Below are positions 20,165 through 29,102 of a DNA stretch of 64,000 bases, in pieces. The notes under the pieces were generated by a model, which worked only from the letters and a program-made list of their open reading frames with translations, was not told the DNA's origin and made no database searches. How positions within the stretch are numbered: position 1 is the stretch's first letter; every line of letters starts with the position of its first letter. The stretch is from assembly GCF_900604285.1 (NCBI RefSeq), contig NZ_UWNY01000001.1:1245774-1309773 (forward strand). Direction: 5' to 3'. A program made the position numbers and the translations under genes. The DNA is from Varibaculum vaginae (lineage in GTDB: Bacteria > Actinomycetota > Actinomycetes > Actinomycetales > Actinomycetaceae).

Positions 20165-20689
20165 TCAGGCAGCGGCATAGTGTTTCATCCCCGGATAGCG
20201 GAAAGCGAAAGAACCTGGAGCCCGCGGCGGGTGCTTGGTGTCGACCCATTGAGAAAGATACTTACCGGGTACTACGTCCGCCCATTCCATAGACATTCCG
20301 GTGTAGTCGAAGGCAGCGATATCTCCGGGCTGCAAAGATTCTGGGCCTTGCCACTGTTCTTGAATTTCGTAAGAGTTAAAGAAAGGGAGTCGTGCAAAGG
20401 TACGTTCTAGAAATTCCGAGGAATAAGAACCTGCCTTATCGCATCCCAGCTGTTTTAAGTGCCGATATACCGCATATGCGGGAGCGTCAATATTGATCGC
20501 GTAGGTAGAGGAACGTCCATTGGAATAGCAGCGGTCAATCAAATCGTCGGAAGGGTAGTGCCACGCATTTTCTTCTTTAGTGGCTTTGCCCGAAAACTGA
20601 CTGAAGGAGAGCATTCCGCCGAGGGCTACGCTGCCCCCTAAAGCGCCTAGGCGCAACACCTTCTTCATACGGTCATGGTAATTAGACAT
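20165..20689 (-). CDS. N-terminal fragment of SRPBCC-like membrane-anchored protein
   Basis: 174 codons before the TGA. ATG at 20687-20689 follows GGAGAA. It contains the anchor and most of the SRPBCC fold but lacks the final strands and long C-terminal helix that close the ligand cavity, so if made alone it may not fold normally. It is the first gene of the minus-strand operon and diverges from the paralogous membrane gene at 20900. Confidence 0.65.
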   Translation of the reverse strand: MSNYHDRMKKVLRLGALGGSVALGGMLSFSQFSGKATKEENAWHYPSDDLIDRCYSNGRSSTYAINIDAPAYAVYRHLKQLGCDKAGSYSSEFLERTFARLPFFNSYEIQEQWQGPESLQPGDIAAFDYTGMSMEWADVVPGKYLSQWVDTKHPPRAPGSFAFRYPGMKHYAAA

Positions 20690-20718
20690 TTTGATTCTCC
20701 GTAGTTGTGTATTTCTTT

Positions 20719-20764
20719 GTTTAAACAGGTAACACCGTTGTTAAACCTGAGTTAATATTTAACT
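20719..20764. promoter_or_regulatory. Clustered TTTAAC/GTTAAA half-sites in the divergent spacer
   Basis: Between the divergent membrane-protein operons lie the self-complementary GTTTAAAC (about 20719-20726), GTTAAAC (about 20740-20746) and a perfect dyad AGTTAA-TAT-TTAACT (20750-20764). The repetition suggests an operator for an unidentified regulator; AT-richness alone could explain part of it. Confidence 0.4.
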
Positions 20765-20899
20765 TATCACTGTCTGGCGGATTGTAAGTCCTTTTGAACG
20801 GGTATTTATTATGACGTATCCGCAGGTGGTGTAATTTTAAATCTGAATAAGTAAGGTCAAAGTAATCGGGCAGCGCGGCCTGGTTGAAAAGGAACTCTG

Positions 20900-22240
20900 A
20901 TGGGATTTTTGTGGGAAGTAGGTCCGGTTTGGGTCTACCTTTTTTGGATTCTGATTTTTGCGCTCCAGATGCTGGTGGCGGAAATACATCGCCGCTGGAC
21001 CTGGACTGCTTTCGCGGTATGGACAATCGGTGGGGTACTGCTGATTCCGTACGTCATTATTCACGGGGTTCCCATGGTGGGGTGGTTCCCCTTCGGCAAA
21101 TTTATAATTATGCTCGCCACCGCTACGATGACTGCTTTCCTATTGCATTGGGGAAAACGTAATCCGCTAAAAGCACGACGCTACGCAATTTGGTTTGGCG
21201 TTGCTCTATGGATTGGGTTGGCAGTAAACATTATGGAAGCAAATATTCGGGATATAACTATTTTCTTTGAAGCCGATACCTACCGAGCATGTGCCACTAA
21301 CTTTCAATGCCTAATGGATATTGATAGTTCCCGTTCTATTTCCATGATCGAAGGGCTGCCAGAAACTCGAGGTATCACTGCTGCTAGTGGATCGGTAGCC
21401 TGGTATCAAGCAGCTGCAGAAGCTTTCAAGGCCAGTGGAGTAGGAATCGACCCTGCTACCGGGTTCCGTACCATCGGCGGATATTGGAATCTACTTTCCG
21501 CCGCAGCCGGGGTGCTAAACATTATCACTATTACTGGGCTAGGTAAGATCTTTATTTCCTCGGCGAAAAAAGGAAAAGTGCAGGGGCTGATCTGGGCAGA
21601 TATGGCTTGGCCGTGGGTAATTGCCTACGATCTTTGGAATCATTCCTTCCTGTATAACTCGCTCGCGGACTACACCTGGTACTGCACCTTGGCATTGCTG
21701 TTGGCATGTACAGTTCCTGCCTTCACCTGGGCAAAGGGGCAATGGATTTGGTTCCGTTGTTTCACCTTGATGTTCTGGATTGCCGCCAACAATATTTTAC
21801 CGGAGTTGCTGGTACGTCCGTCGATAATGACTAACTATGCGACGATGAACCCGCTGGCAAACATTATTTGCGCTTGGCTGGCACTAATTTCTAACGTGCT
21901 GCTGTTTATATATTGGCTATATAAGATGCTTAAGCATCACCGCAATCCTTGGACAAACTGCTTGTTCTTCGAGTTGGGGGCCTTTAGAAAAGTAGTAAAG
22001 CTCTATGCAGATGACAAAGACAAGTATTTCCTAACCGACTTCATCCCCGAAACTCCTACTCAGCTTGGTTTCGAACCGGAATCCACATTGCCACCAGCGG
22101 AAGGATACGTAGGATGGATGCCCTGGTGGAAGCAGGATAAACGCTATCCGAAGCCCCGCACTCCACTCTCGGCTGACCCTAAACTGGTAGAGAAAGGGGT
22201 TAAGTCTGATTCTAGCTGGGACGTCAGCAAGTCTGAGTAA
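20900..22240 (+). CDS. Polytopic membrane protein, paralogue of the 18677-19639 product
   Basis: 446 residues with roughly nine to ten hydrophobic segments. It shares a clear motif series with the product at 18677-19639: NIMEANIRD, then a Gly/Ala-rich segment AAAGVLNIITITGLGKIF, WVIAYDLWNHSFLYNSLAD, and LLACTVPAF. It differs by an insertion of about 70 residues between the second and third motifs (with two Cys in RACATNFQC) and a 90-residue hydrophilic C-terminal tail rich in Pro and Trp (GYVGWMPWWKQDKRYPKPRTP). ATG at 20900 follows AAGGAAC. Divergent from the SRPBCC-like operon across a 210-base spacer. Function unknown; DUF5692-like from memory. Confidence 0.8.
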   Translation: MGFLWEVGPVWVYLFWILIFALQMLVAEIHRRWTWTAFAVWTIGGVLLIPYVIIHGVPMVGWFPFGKFIIMLATATMTAFLLHWGKRNPLKARRYAIWFGVALWIGLAVNIMEANIRDITIFFEADTYRACATNFQCLMDIDSSRSISMIEGLPETRGITAASGSVAWYQAAAEAFKASGVGIDPATGFRTIGGYWNLLSAAAGVLNIITITGLGKIFISSAKKGKVQGLIWADMAWPWVIAYDLWNHSFLYNSLADYTWYCTLALLLACTVPAFTWAKGQWIWFRCFTLMFWIAANNILPELLVRPSIMTNYATMNPLANIICAWLALISNVLLFIYWLYKMLKHHRNPWTNCLFFELGAFRKVVKLYADDKDKYFLTDFIPETPTQLGFEPESTLPPAEGYVGWMPWWKQDKRYPKPRTPLSADPKLVEKGVKSDSSWDVSKSE

Positions 22241-22267
22241 ATATATCCGCCGCTAAAATGCGAAATA

Positions 22268-22279
22268 GAACGTTTGTTC
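22268..22279 (+). promoter_or_regulatory. LexA-type SOS box of uvrA
   Basis: GAAC-GTTT-GTTC is a perfect match to the Gram-positive/actinobacterial LexA core GAAC-N4-GTTC. It is centred 19 bases before the uvrA start and just upstream of a TAAGAT -10-like hexamer (22281-22286), so bound LexA would block the promoter. Confidence 0.8.
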
Positions 22280-22292
22280 GTAAGATAGGGGT

Positions 22293-25127
22293 GTGGATGA
22301 AAAACTGGTAGTTAAAGGAGCAAGGGAACACAATCTACGTAATGTAGGCATTGAGATTCCTCGCGACAAAATGGTGGTGTTCACGGGGCTTTCAGGCTCA
22401 GGAAAGTCTTCGCTTGCCTTCGACACGATTTTTGCCGAAGGGCAACGGCGCTATGTTGAGTCGCTGTCCTCCTATGCTCGCCAGTTCCTGGGGCGCCTGG
22501 ATAAGCCGGATGTGGATTTTATCGCGGGGCTGTCTCCGGCGGTTTCTATCGATCAAAAATCTACCTCCCGGAATCCCCGTTCTACAGTAGGTACTATTAC
22601 CGAGGTCTACGACTACTTACGTTTGCTTTTTGCCCGCGCTGGGCAGGCTTACTGCCCGGTGTGCGGGGAAAAAATCCAAGCCCAAACTGCGCAACAAATC
22701 GTAGATCGCCTGCTTAAGCTACCAGAAAAAACTCGATTCCAAATTTTGGCTCCGGTGGTGCGCGGACGCAAAGGCGAATACACCGAGCTATTTGCGGATC
22801 TAGTAACCCAAGGCTTCTCGGCAGCAGTGGTGGACGGGGAAACCGTGCGTCTTACCCAGCCTCCCAAGCTGGAACGCAAAATTAAGCATGATATTTCCGT
22901 GCGGGTTGATCGCCTGGTAATGAAAGCAGGGATACGCACTCGGCTTTCCGACTCAATAGAAACCGCGCTCAAACTGGCAGATGGGTTAGTGGTGGTTGAT
23001 TTCGTGGATCGAGATGAATCTGATCCCCAGCGTTACCAGCGTTTTTCTGAAAATCGCGCCTGTCCCAATGACCATCCGCTGCTCTTAGAAGAAATCGAGC
23101 CGCGTACTTTTTCCTTCAACGCCCCCTATGGGGCTTGTCCAGACTGTTCCGGCCTGGGATCCCATCTGGAGGTTGACCCGGAACTGGTGGTTCCCAACCC
23201 GGAGCTCTCTCTTTCCGAGGGCGCGATTCGTCCCTGGTCAACCAAAAATAAATATCTAATGCATATGCTTTCTGGCTTGGGCGAGGAACTAGGATTCGAC
23301 CTGGACACTCCGTTCCGTAAGCTTTCGGCCTCCCAACAGACGGCTCTTTTGCGCGGTCGCGACTACCAGGTGAAAGTGAAGTTCCGGAATCGTTGGGGGA
23401 GGATGCGTACTTATTCTTCCGGATTCGAGGGGGCTATTCCTTGGATTATGCGCAAGCGCGAAGAAACTGAATCCGAGGTGATGCGCGCGCGTTACGAGGG
23501 GTATATGCGGCAGGTTCCCTGCTCAACTTGCAACGGGGATCGCTTAAAACCTGAGGTTCTGGCGGTAAAAATCGGAGAATTAAATATCGCGCAGCTAACT
23601 AAACTATCAATTACCGCCAGTTGCAAATATTTGGCGGAAGTAGAACTGACCGGATCGGCCAAGAAGATCTCCGAACCGATTTTAAAAGAAGTCCAGGTGC
23701 GTCTGCAGTTCCTGCAAGATGTGGGTTTGGGATATTTAACCCTAGCTCGGGGAGCAGCTACGCTTTCCGGGGGGGAAGCTCAGCGGATCCGCCTGGCTAC
23801 CCAGATAGGATCGGGACTGGTTGGGGTGCTTTACGTACTCGATGAACCCTCAATCGGGCTACATCAACGTGATAACCACAAGCTAATCGAGACTCTAAAA
23901 AAGCTGCGCGATTTAGGGAACACTTTACTGGTGGTAGAACATGACGAAGACACTATCCGTGCTAGCGATTGGATAGTCGATATCGGTCCGGAAGCGGGCG
24001 AACATGGGGGAGAAGTTCTCTACTCGGGGCCGGTAGCAGGGATTGCGGATTGCAAGCGTTCGCTGACTGGACAGTATTTGTCCGGAAAAAAACAGATTGC
24101 AGTCCCTAAAAAACGGCGCAAGATTGAAAAAGATCGGCAGCTAAAGATCATTGGTGCGCACGAAAACAACCTCAAAAATTTAAACGTTTCTATCCCCTTA
24201 GGTAAGTTAGTTTTGGTTACCGGGGTGTCGGGGTCGGGCAAATCTACCCTGATTAACCAGGTAATGTACGAAGCTTTAGCGGCAAAGTTACAGCGGAAAA
24301 GAGTCGTTCCTGGTCGCCATAAAGCTATCGAGGGCATTGAGCAACTAGATAAGGTCGTGCACGTAGACCAAAGCCCGATTGGACGTAATCCCCGCTCTAA
24401 CCCGGCTACCTATACCGGGGTGTGGGATGCAGTGCGCACCCTATTCGCACAAACCCCAGAAGCACAGTTGCGTGGCTATGGGCCTGGACGTTTTTCCTTT
24501 AATGTGAAGGGGGGACGCTGCGAGTCTTGTAAGGGGGACGGCACCCTGAAGATTGAAATGAACTTCCTGCCGGATGTGTATGTACCCTGCGAGGTGTGTG
24601 CAGGAGCCCGGTATAACCAGGAAACTCTAGAGATTAAATATCGGGGCAAATCGGTAGCTGAAGTCCTGGATATGCCCATTAGTGAAGCGGCAGAATTTTT
24701 TGCTCCCATAAATAAAATTTCTCGCCACCTGAATACCTTGGTTGAAGTGGGATTGGGGTATTTGCGGCTAGGGCAGAGCGCTACCACTCTTTCCGGAGGG
24801 GAAGCCCAACGGGTAAAATTAGCTAGTGAACTACAGCGTCGCTCTAATGGACGCACCATCTATGTGCTCGATGAACCCACCACTGGGCTACACCTGGAAG
24901 ATATCCGCAAACTAATGCTGGTATTGCAGTCCTTGGTTGACAAAGGTAACTCCGTAATTGTGATCGAACATAATCTGGATGTAATCAAATGTGCTGATTG
25001 GGTGATTGATTTAGGTCCCGAGGGCGGAGACGGTGGGGGAACAGTGGTGGCGCAAGGTACCCCGGAGCAAGTGGCAAAGGTACAAGCCTCCTACACCGGG
25101 CAGTATCTGCGCGCAATGCTGAAGTGA
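22293..25127 (+). CDS. uvrA: UvrABC system protein A (damage-sensing ATPase)
   Basis: 944 residues; dimeric ABC ATPase that locates bulky DNA lesions and loads UvrB. First ATPase: Walker [10 protein letters not shown] (about 32-40) and signature [12 protein letters not shown]. Second: GVSGSGKST and [12 protein letters not shown], followed by [15 protein letters not shown]. Zinc-binding Cys pairs are present in both halves (CPVCG, CPDCSG; ESCKGDG with CEVCAG). Length is normal. GTG at 22293 has no Shine-Dalgarno, but TAAGAT lies 6 bases upstream, suggesting a leaderless transcript under LexA control. Its partner uvrC is 20 kb upstream. Confidence 0.97.
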   Translation: MDEKLVVKGAREHNLRNVGIEIPRDKMVVFTGLSGSGKSSLAFDTIFAEGQRRYVESLSSYARQFLGRLDKPDVDFIAGLSPAVSIDQKSTSRNPRSTVGTITEVYDYLRLLFARAGQAYCPVCGEKIQAQTAQQIVDRLLKLPEKTRFQILAPVVRGRKGEYTELFADLVTQGFSAAVVDGETVRLTQPPKLERKIKHDISVRVDRLVMKAGIRTRLSDSIETALKLADGLVVVDFVDRDESDPQRYQRFSENRACPNDHPLLLEEIEPRTFSFNAPYGACPDCSGLGSHLEVDPELVVPNPELSLSEGAIRPWSTKNKYLMHMLSGLGEELGFDLDTPFRKLSASQQTALLRGRDYQVKVKFRNRWGRMRTYSSGFEGAIPWIMRKREETESEVMRARYEGYMRQVPCSTCNGDRLKPEVLAVKIGELNIAQLTKLSITASCKYLAEVELTGSAKKISEPILKEVQVRLQFLQDVGLGYLTLARGAATLSGGEAQRIRLATQIGSGLVGVLYVLDEPSIGLHQRDNHKLIETLKKLRDLGNTLLVVEHDEDTIRASDWIVDIGPEAGEHGGEVLYSGPVAGIADCKRSLTGQYLSGKKQIAVPKKRRKIEKDRQLKIIGAHENNLKNLNVSIPLGKLVLVTGVSGSGKSTLINQVMYEALAAKLQRKRVVPGRHKAIEGIEQLDKVVHVDQSPIGRNPRSNPATYTGVWDAVRTLFAQTPEAQLRGYGPGRFSFNVKGGRCESCKGDGTLKIEMNFLPDVYVPCEVCAGARYNQETLEIKYRGKSVAEVLDMPISEAAEFFAPINKISRHLNTLVEVGLGYLRLGQSATTLSGGEAQRVKLASELQRRSNGRTIYVLDEPTTGLHLEDIRKLMLVLQSLVDKGNSVIVIEHNLDVIKCADWVIDLGPEGGDGGGTVVAQGTPEQVAKVQASYTGQYLRAMLK

Positions 25128-25464
25128 TGTTCTCTTTGGTGTCAAAATCATTCTGGTAATTCTTGACATTTTTTGGATACAGTTAGCGTGAGAGAGTCGA
25201 ACCTGCAGGTATTCTCCATCTGTGATTCTGACAGTTGTATTAAATTCTTAATAGCATGCTTGACAGTCGCAGCAGATAGCTAAGATCAATCGGCGCTGAT
25301 TCCAGTGACGTTTATTTTTTAGCTACATCTTCTGCTTTCTTAGTCATATTCGTGTCCTAGACATTAATGCTCGAGCTTTGTGTAAAAGTGCTTGCACTTT
25401 TTATATCTATACGTATAGACTTTCATTGTTGCTTCAAAGAGGAAGACGTTATATTGGAGGAAAT
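25128..25464. other. 337-base spacer holding the promoter of the MFS operon
   Basis: No gene recognised. A TTGACA occurs at 25163-25168 without a convincing -10 at normal spacing. The informative part is the last 85 bases, with two palindromes and a promoter-like pair (annotated separately). AT-rich compared with its neighbours. Confidence 0.55.
25384..25419 (+). promoter_or_regulatory. Promoter overlapped by two palindromes (putative LacI-type operator)
   Basis: AAAAGTGC-TT-GCACTTTT spans 25384-25401, and the perfect 14-bp palindrome TCTATACGTATAGA spans 25406-25419. The second has the central CG typical of LacI-family operators. A TTGCAC (25392-25397) and TATAGA (25414-25419) pair at 16-base spacing lies exactly over both, so binding would occlude RNA polymerase. 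The LacI-type regulator at 26935-27963 is the obvious candidate ligand; that link is inference. Confidence 0.6.
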
Positions 25465-26826
25465 ATGAGACGTAGCCACAAGACAGAGCAAGTTACGGAC
25501 GAACATTTCGCAACTAGCCACGGAAAAAAATCTTTTTGGTCCGCAGTCGTATCCATTTGGCTCGGTACCACTATGGAGTACGTTGATTTTGCGCTATATG
25601 GTTTAGCCGCAGGCCTAGTATTTAGCGATGTGTTCTTTCCTGAGCAAACAAAAATAATTGCTCTACTCTCTTCATTTATTACCTATTCTGTTGGATTTTT
25701 GGCAAGACCTGTTGGAGCGTTTGTATTAGGCCGCTTAGGAGATCGTCTCGGGCGGAGAAAAATACTAATTTTTACTGTTGCTCTGATGGGAATAGCGACC
25801 TCTGGGATTGGCCTGATTCCCTCCTACGCTGCTATTGGTATTTGGGCACCGATTACTTTGGCTGTTTTGCGGATATGCCAGGGATTCGGTGCAGGAGCAG
25901 AATTGTCTGGAGGTGCAGTAATGCTTGCGGAATATGCTCCTACTCGGCATCGAGGATTGGTGTCTTCTTTGATCGGGGTAGGATCCAATAGCGGCACCTT
26001 ACTTGCGTCAATAGTATGGCTTTTGGTGTTACTGCTTCCGCATGACCAGGTTATCGCTTGGGGATGGCGTATCCCATTTCTTTGTTCTATCTTGGTAGCC
26101 TGTTTGGCTTTATTACTTCGTCGTACAATGGACGAAAGTCCGGTCTTCCGCTCTTATCAGGATAAAAAAGCTCAGGAACTATCCGAATTGGAATCTGCAG
26201 ATGCTGCTTCCACGGTGTCAGGGTTTGGATGGAAAGCCTTTTTCGTGATGCTTGGGTTGCGTATCGGTGAAAACGGACCTTCATATATGGCTCAGGGATT
26301 TTTAGTTGGATACACAGTTAACGCCCTGGGTATGAATAAAGGAGTTCCGACTACTGCTGTATTGATAGCATCGATGCTCGGGTTCGCGGTTATTCCATTT
26401 TCGGGCTGGCTATCAGATAAGTTTGGCCGCCGAATCACATACAGAGTCTTTTGTGCTTTGCTGGTGCTATATGGAGTTCCTGCATTTGCCTTGATGGAGA
26501 GCCGAAATGCCGTATTAGTTGGTGCGGTAATCGTTGTTGGAATGTGTATCGGCTCATTGGGGATCTTTGGCGTGCAGGCAGCCTATGGTGTGGAACTCTT
26601 TGGAGTAGGGCACCGTTACTCAACTATGGCAATTGCAAAAGAACTTGGTTCTATTCTTTCAGGCGGGACTGCACCTATGGTAGCGTCAGCGCTTTTGGCG
26701 GCTACTGGTTCGTGGATTCCCCTAGCCATATATTTCATTGTTACTGCCGGAATTGGTTTTATAACCACGTTCTTTGCTCCTGAAACCCGCGGGCGTGACT
26801 TAACTTTGCTTGAAGACGCTATCTAG
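25465..26826 (+). CDS. MFS transporter, metabolite:H+ symporter type
   Basis: 453 residues from ATG 25465, chosen over an upstream in-frame start because of the GGAGG 6 bases before it. About 12 membrane segments. The signature between helices 2 and 3, LGRLGDRLGRRK, and its repeat after helix 8, SGWLSDKFGRR, mark the major facilitator superfamily. N-terminal GTTMEYVDFALYG and FLARPVGAFVLG resemble the MHS subfamily (ProP, ShiA, KgtP). Substrate is not readable. The nucleoside hydrolase two genes downstream makes a nucleoside or related sugar conceivable. First gene of the putative LacI-controlled operon. Confidence 0.88.
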   Translation: MRRSHKTEQVTDEHFATSHGKKSFWSAVVSIWLGTTMEYVDFALYGLAAGLVFSDVFFPEQTKIIALLSSFITYSVGFLARPVGAFVLGRLGDRLGRRKILIFTVALMGIATSGIGLIPSYAAIGIWAPITLAVLRICQGFGAGAELSGGAVMLAEYAPTRHRGLVSSLIGVGSNSGTLLASIVWLLVLLLPHDQVIAWGWRIPFLCSILVACLALLLRRTMDESPVFRSYQDKKAQELSELESADAASTVSGFGWKAFFVMLGLRIGENGPSYMAQGFLVGYTVNALGMNKGVPTTAVLIASMLGFAVIPFSGWLSDKFGRRITYRVFCALLVLYGVPAFALMESRNAVLVGAVIVVGMCIGSLGIFGVQAAYGVELFGVGHRYSTMAIAKELGSILSGGTAPMVASALLAATGSWIPLAIYFIVTAGIGFITTFFAPETRGRDLTLLEDAI

Positions 26827-26934
26827 GTGACAGTATAGTGATCTGCGTTAAAGGGTAAAATGAAGACATTTCTAGCTGCACCCCGTATTGTTTTTAGTTG
26901 AAGGATTATTTTCCCGGATGAAAAGCTTATTGTC

Positions 26935-27963
26935 ATGTCGTCAAGGTTAGCTACGCAATCTGATGTCGCGAGAGTGGCTGGTACCTCAACAGCAGTCGTC
27001 AGCTATGTGGTTAACGGAGGTCCGCGACCAGTGGCGTCCAAAACCAGGGAACGCGTCCTAGCCGCGATAGAAAAGACAGGCTACCGCCCGAATAATGCTG
27101 CGAGAACATTACTAACCGGGAAGAGTTCGACGCTGGGAATGGTTATCCCGGATCTTACAAATCCATTTTTATCGCATATGGTTCAATGCATCGAAGACAA
27201 GTTTTTCGAGCTTGGGTACTCTCTTTTAATTGCTGACTCACATGACGATTTAGCTCGTGAAAAACGCATTATTGAGACGATGATAAGTCAACAAGTAGCG
27301 GGTCTCATCTGGTACTCAGTAGATCAGCCTTCTCCTGTTGAATTAGTCAAAGACATGCGCCAACCTGTAGCTTTCATGAATGCTTGCTACCCCGTTAAGA
27401 TGCTTGATGCTGCTGGGAAACGGATAAGTGTGCTAGAAGATGAGTGTGGAGCTGCAGCAGAACTGACTAGTGAGTTGATTGAACGCGGGTGCACCACCAT
27501 AGGGCACCTTGGCGGACCTAAAGGTCGCATTAACTCCGCGGAACGTTCACGGGGGTGGTTGCAGGCCTTAGGAGATGATGGTAGCCGAAATCCGGATAGT
27601 CATCCACTGCATTTGACTGCGCCTTACACTCATGAAGGTGGTTGGGATGCGGCAGAAGAATTTTTGCGATTAGGATGCGACGGAATAGTCGCCTCTAATG
27701 AGATGCAGGCAGTCGGCTTAATGGCGCATATAGCCGCTCTGGGACATCGTATCCCTGAGGACGTAAGCATTGTTGCTATGCACGGCACTCCGCATGCTGC
27801 CTTCTACGTACCATCGTTATCCGCAATGCATATTGATATAGAAGGCTTGGTGAATAAACTGAGTATTTCTCTTTTGAAAAAAGACACTCCTGACACGATT
27901 GTTCCATCTTTGTATTTTGTGGAACGGGCTAGTTGCTTCAGTCGAGATATTTCTAAATGTTAA
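26935..27963 (+). CDS. LacI-family transcriptional regulator
   Basis: 342 residues. The N-terminal helix-turn-helix and hinge are clear: TQSDVARVAGTSTAVVSYVVNG (about 7-28), then GYRPNNAARTL. The periplasmic-binding-like effector domain begins with LGMVIPDLTNPF (near 67). The region NEMQAVGLMAHIAALGHRIPEDVSI is typical of purine/ribose-type members. It sits 108 bases after the MFS gene and 18 bases before the nucleoside hydrolase. Probably a local repressor responding to a nucleoside or sugar; the effector is unknown. Its ATG has only a weak ribosome site. Confidence 0.9.
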   Translation: MSSRLATQSDVARVAGTSTAVVSYVVNGGPRPVASKTRERVLAAIEKTGYRPNNAARTLLTGKSSTLGMVIPDLTNPFLSHMVQCIEDKFFELGYSLLIADSHDDLAREKRIIETMISQQVAGLIWYSVDQPSPVELVKDMRQPVAFMNACYPVKMLDAAGKRISVLEDECGAAAELTSELIERGCTTIGHLGGPKGRINSAERSRGWLQALGDDGSRNPDSHPLHLTAPYTHEGGWDAAEEFLRLGCDGIVASNEMQAVGLMAHIAALGHRIPEDVSIVAMHGTPHAAFYVPSLSAMHIDIEGLVNKLSISLLKKDTPDTIVPSLYFVERASCFSRDISKC

Positions 27964-27981
27964 CGAAAGTAGTGAATCTGG

Positions 27982-29055
27982 ATGCCCCTAATTATTGATT
28001 GTGATCCCGGAAATGGGATTCCTGGTGCAAATGTAGATGATGCTCTAGCCCTTTGCCTGGCTTGGTCAGCCTCGCAACTTGAGGTTAGCTCAGTTTGGAC
28101 CGTTTTTGGAAATGTTACCGCTGCAGAAGCCGTTAACTCAGCTCAGTTCCTCGCAGATACCTTCCGTGTTAATACGCCGATACTTAAAGGTTGTGATCGT
28201 CCTCTTGATACTTATAGGGCGCCATCGAAGTGGCGAGAAAAGTTAGACGCTCCGAGATTTGATTCGGAGATTCTTAAGCTGTGGGGAAAATCTGATTGCT
28301 TTAAGAGCGGGACAATCTCAGCACAAGAAGATACATCGGTTTCCGAGGATGAAAAATGCGAACCTCCAGAGCAAACTGCTCTTAGACTAGCAAAGGATAT
28401 ATTACGAAATGATTCAGAAAGCTCTATAACTATTGCAGCCTTAGGACCCTTAACCAATATTGCTGCTCTAATTCGTTTCCAGCCAGATGCGGCAAAGCGG
28501 ATTAAGGAAATTTTTCTTATGGGCGGTTGTCTGGGGTATGGAGATTTAGTGGATACTAATTTCGCTATTGATCCGTTAGCGGCCTCAATAGTTTTACGAT
28601 CTGGAATCAAAGTGACGATTGTACCTATTGATGTTACGCGCACTACTCATATGTCACTAGAATATTGGTTAAACACCCTGGAGTGGGCATGTAAATATTC
28701 ACAAAACGTAGATCGCGCTATGACAATAGACTCCTGGCTGAGACCGTGGATTAAATACAGTGATAGAACTCGTCCTGTAGATGGAATGTGGGTACACGAT
28801 ATGGTGGTTATTGCTCACTTGCTGTGCCCTGATATTACTCAGGTAACATCAGGATTTTTTAAACTTTCTCCTCACCCCAAAGGTAAATTAATACAAATTC
28901 CTAATGATGGCCCTGCTATCAATCAAAATTTCGGTTCAAGTAAGCAACTGAAAAAGAAGCTTTCGAAGGCACAAGTCATAACATCAGTAGATAATGATCG
29001 GCTCCTTTCGTTGTGGAAACGGGCAGTATTTAGCTGCGATATCCCACCGGTTTAA
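27982..29055 (+). CDS. Inosine/uridine-preferring nucleoside hydrolase family protein
   Basis: 357 residues. Family enzymes hydrolyse the N-glycosidic bond of ribonucleosides, using a calcium bound by Asp residues. The signature near the N-terminus is IIDCDPGNGIPGANVDDALAL, a spaced version of DxDxGxDD found in one subgroup. TIAALGPLTNIAALI (about 150-165) and FLMGG are typical, and the late MWVHDMVVIAHLL carries the catalytic His-Asp. Base specificity cannot be assigned. It is located behind the LacI regulator and transporter, suggesting nucleoside salvage. Codon use is more AT-rich than flanking housekeeping genes, which hints at acquisition. Confidence 0.86.
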   Translation: MPLIIDCDPGNGIPGANVDDALALCLAWSASQLEVSSVWTVFGNVTAAEAVNSAQFLADTFRVNTPILKGCDRPLDTYRAPSKWREKLDAPRFDSEILKLWGKSDCFKSGTISAQEDTSVSEDEKCEPPEQTALRLAKDILRNDSESSITIAALGPLTNIAALIRFQPDAAKRIKEIFLMGGCLGYGDLVDTNFAIDPLAASIVLRSGIKVTIVPIDVTRTTHMSLEYWLNTLEWACKYSQNVDRAMTIDSWLRPWIKYSDRTRPVDGMWVHDMVVIAHLLCPDITQVTSGFFKLSPHPKGKLIQIPNDGPAINQNFGSSKQLKKKLSKAQVITSVDNDRLLSLWKRAVFSCDIPPV

Positions 29056-29102
29056 AAACCGACGCTATTTGTCCACGACGTAATTTTACGAGGCTTTTTA
29101 CC

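Larger units (their letters stand above)
19643..20689 (-). pseudogene. SRPBCC-like gene interrupted by one in-frame TGA
   Basis: Two open frames (20165-20689 and 19643-20035) are in the same reading frame. The 129 bases between them are also open except for the single TGA at 20165-20167. Read through, the product would be 348 residues. Residues 11-30 form a membrane anchor. An SRPBCC/START-like domain follows (INIDAPAYAVYRHLKQLGCDKAGSYS, then LQPGDIAAFDY). Past the TGA come CFYLIPLKGERCRLINHW and GFEPDTKF, which look like the last strands and C-terminal helix of that fold, then a Trp/Pro-rich tail. In this family a Trp is common at the interrupted position, so TGG to TGA is the simplest explanation. 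A recent nonsense mutation, a sequencing error, or recoding all remain possible. Confidence 0.7.

Noticed and set aside
20165-20167. TGA as selenocysteine codon
   Set aside because: The family position normally holds Trp rather than a redox Cys, and no SECIS-like hairpin was evident; kept only as a possibility in the finding.
25163-25191. TTGACA at 25163 as a second strong promoter
   Set aside because: No acceptable -10 at 16-18 bases; only TAGCGT at 15 bases.
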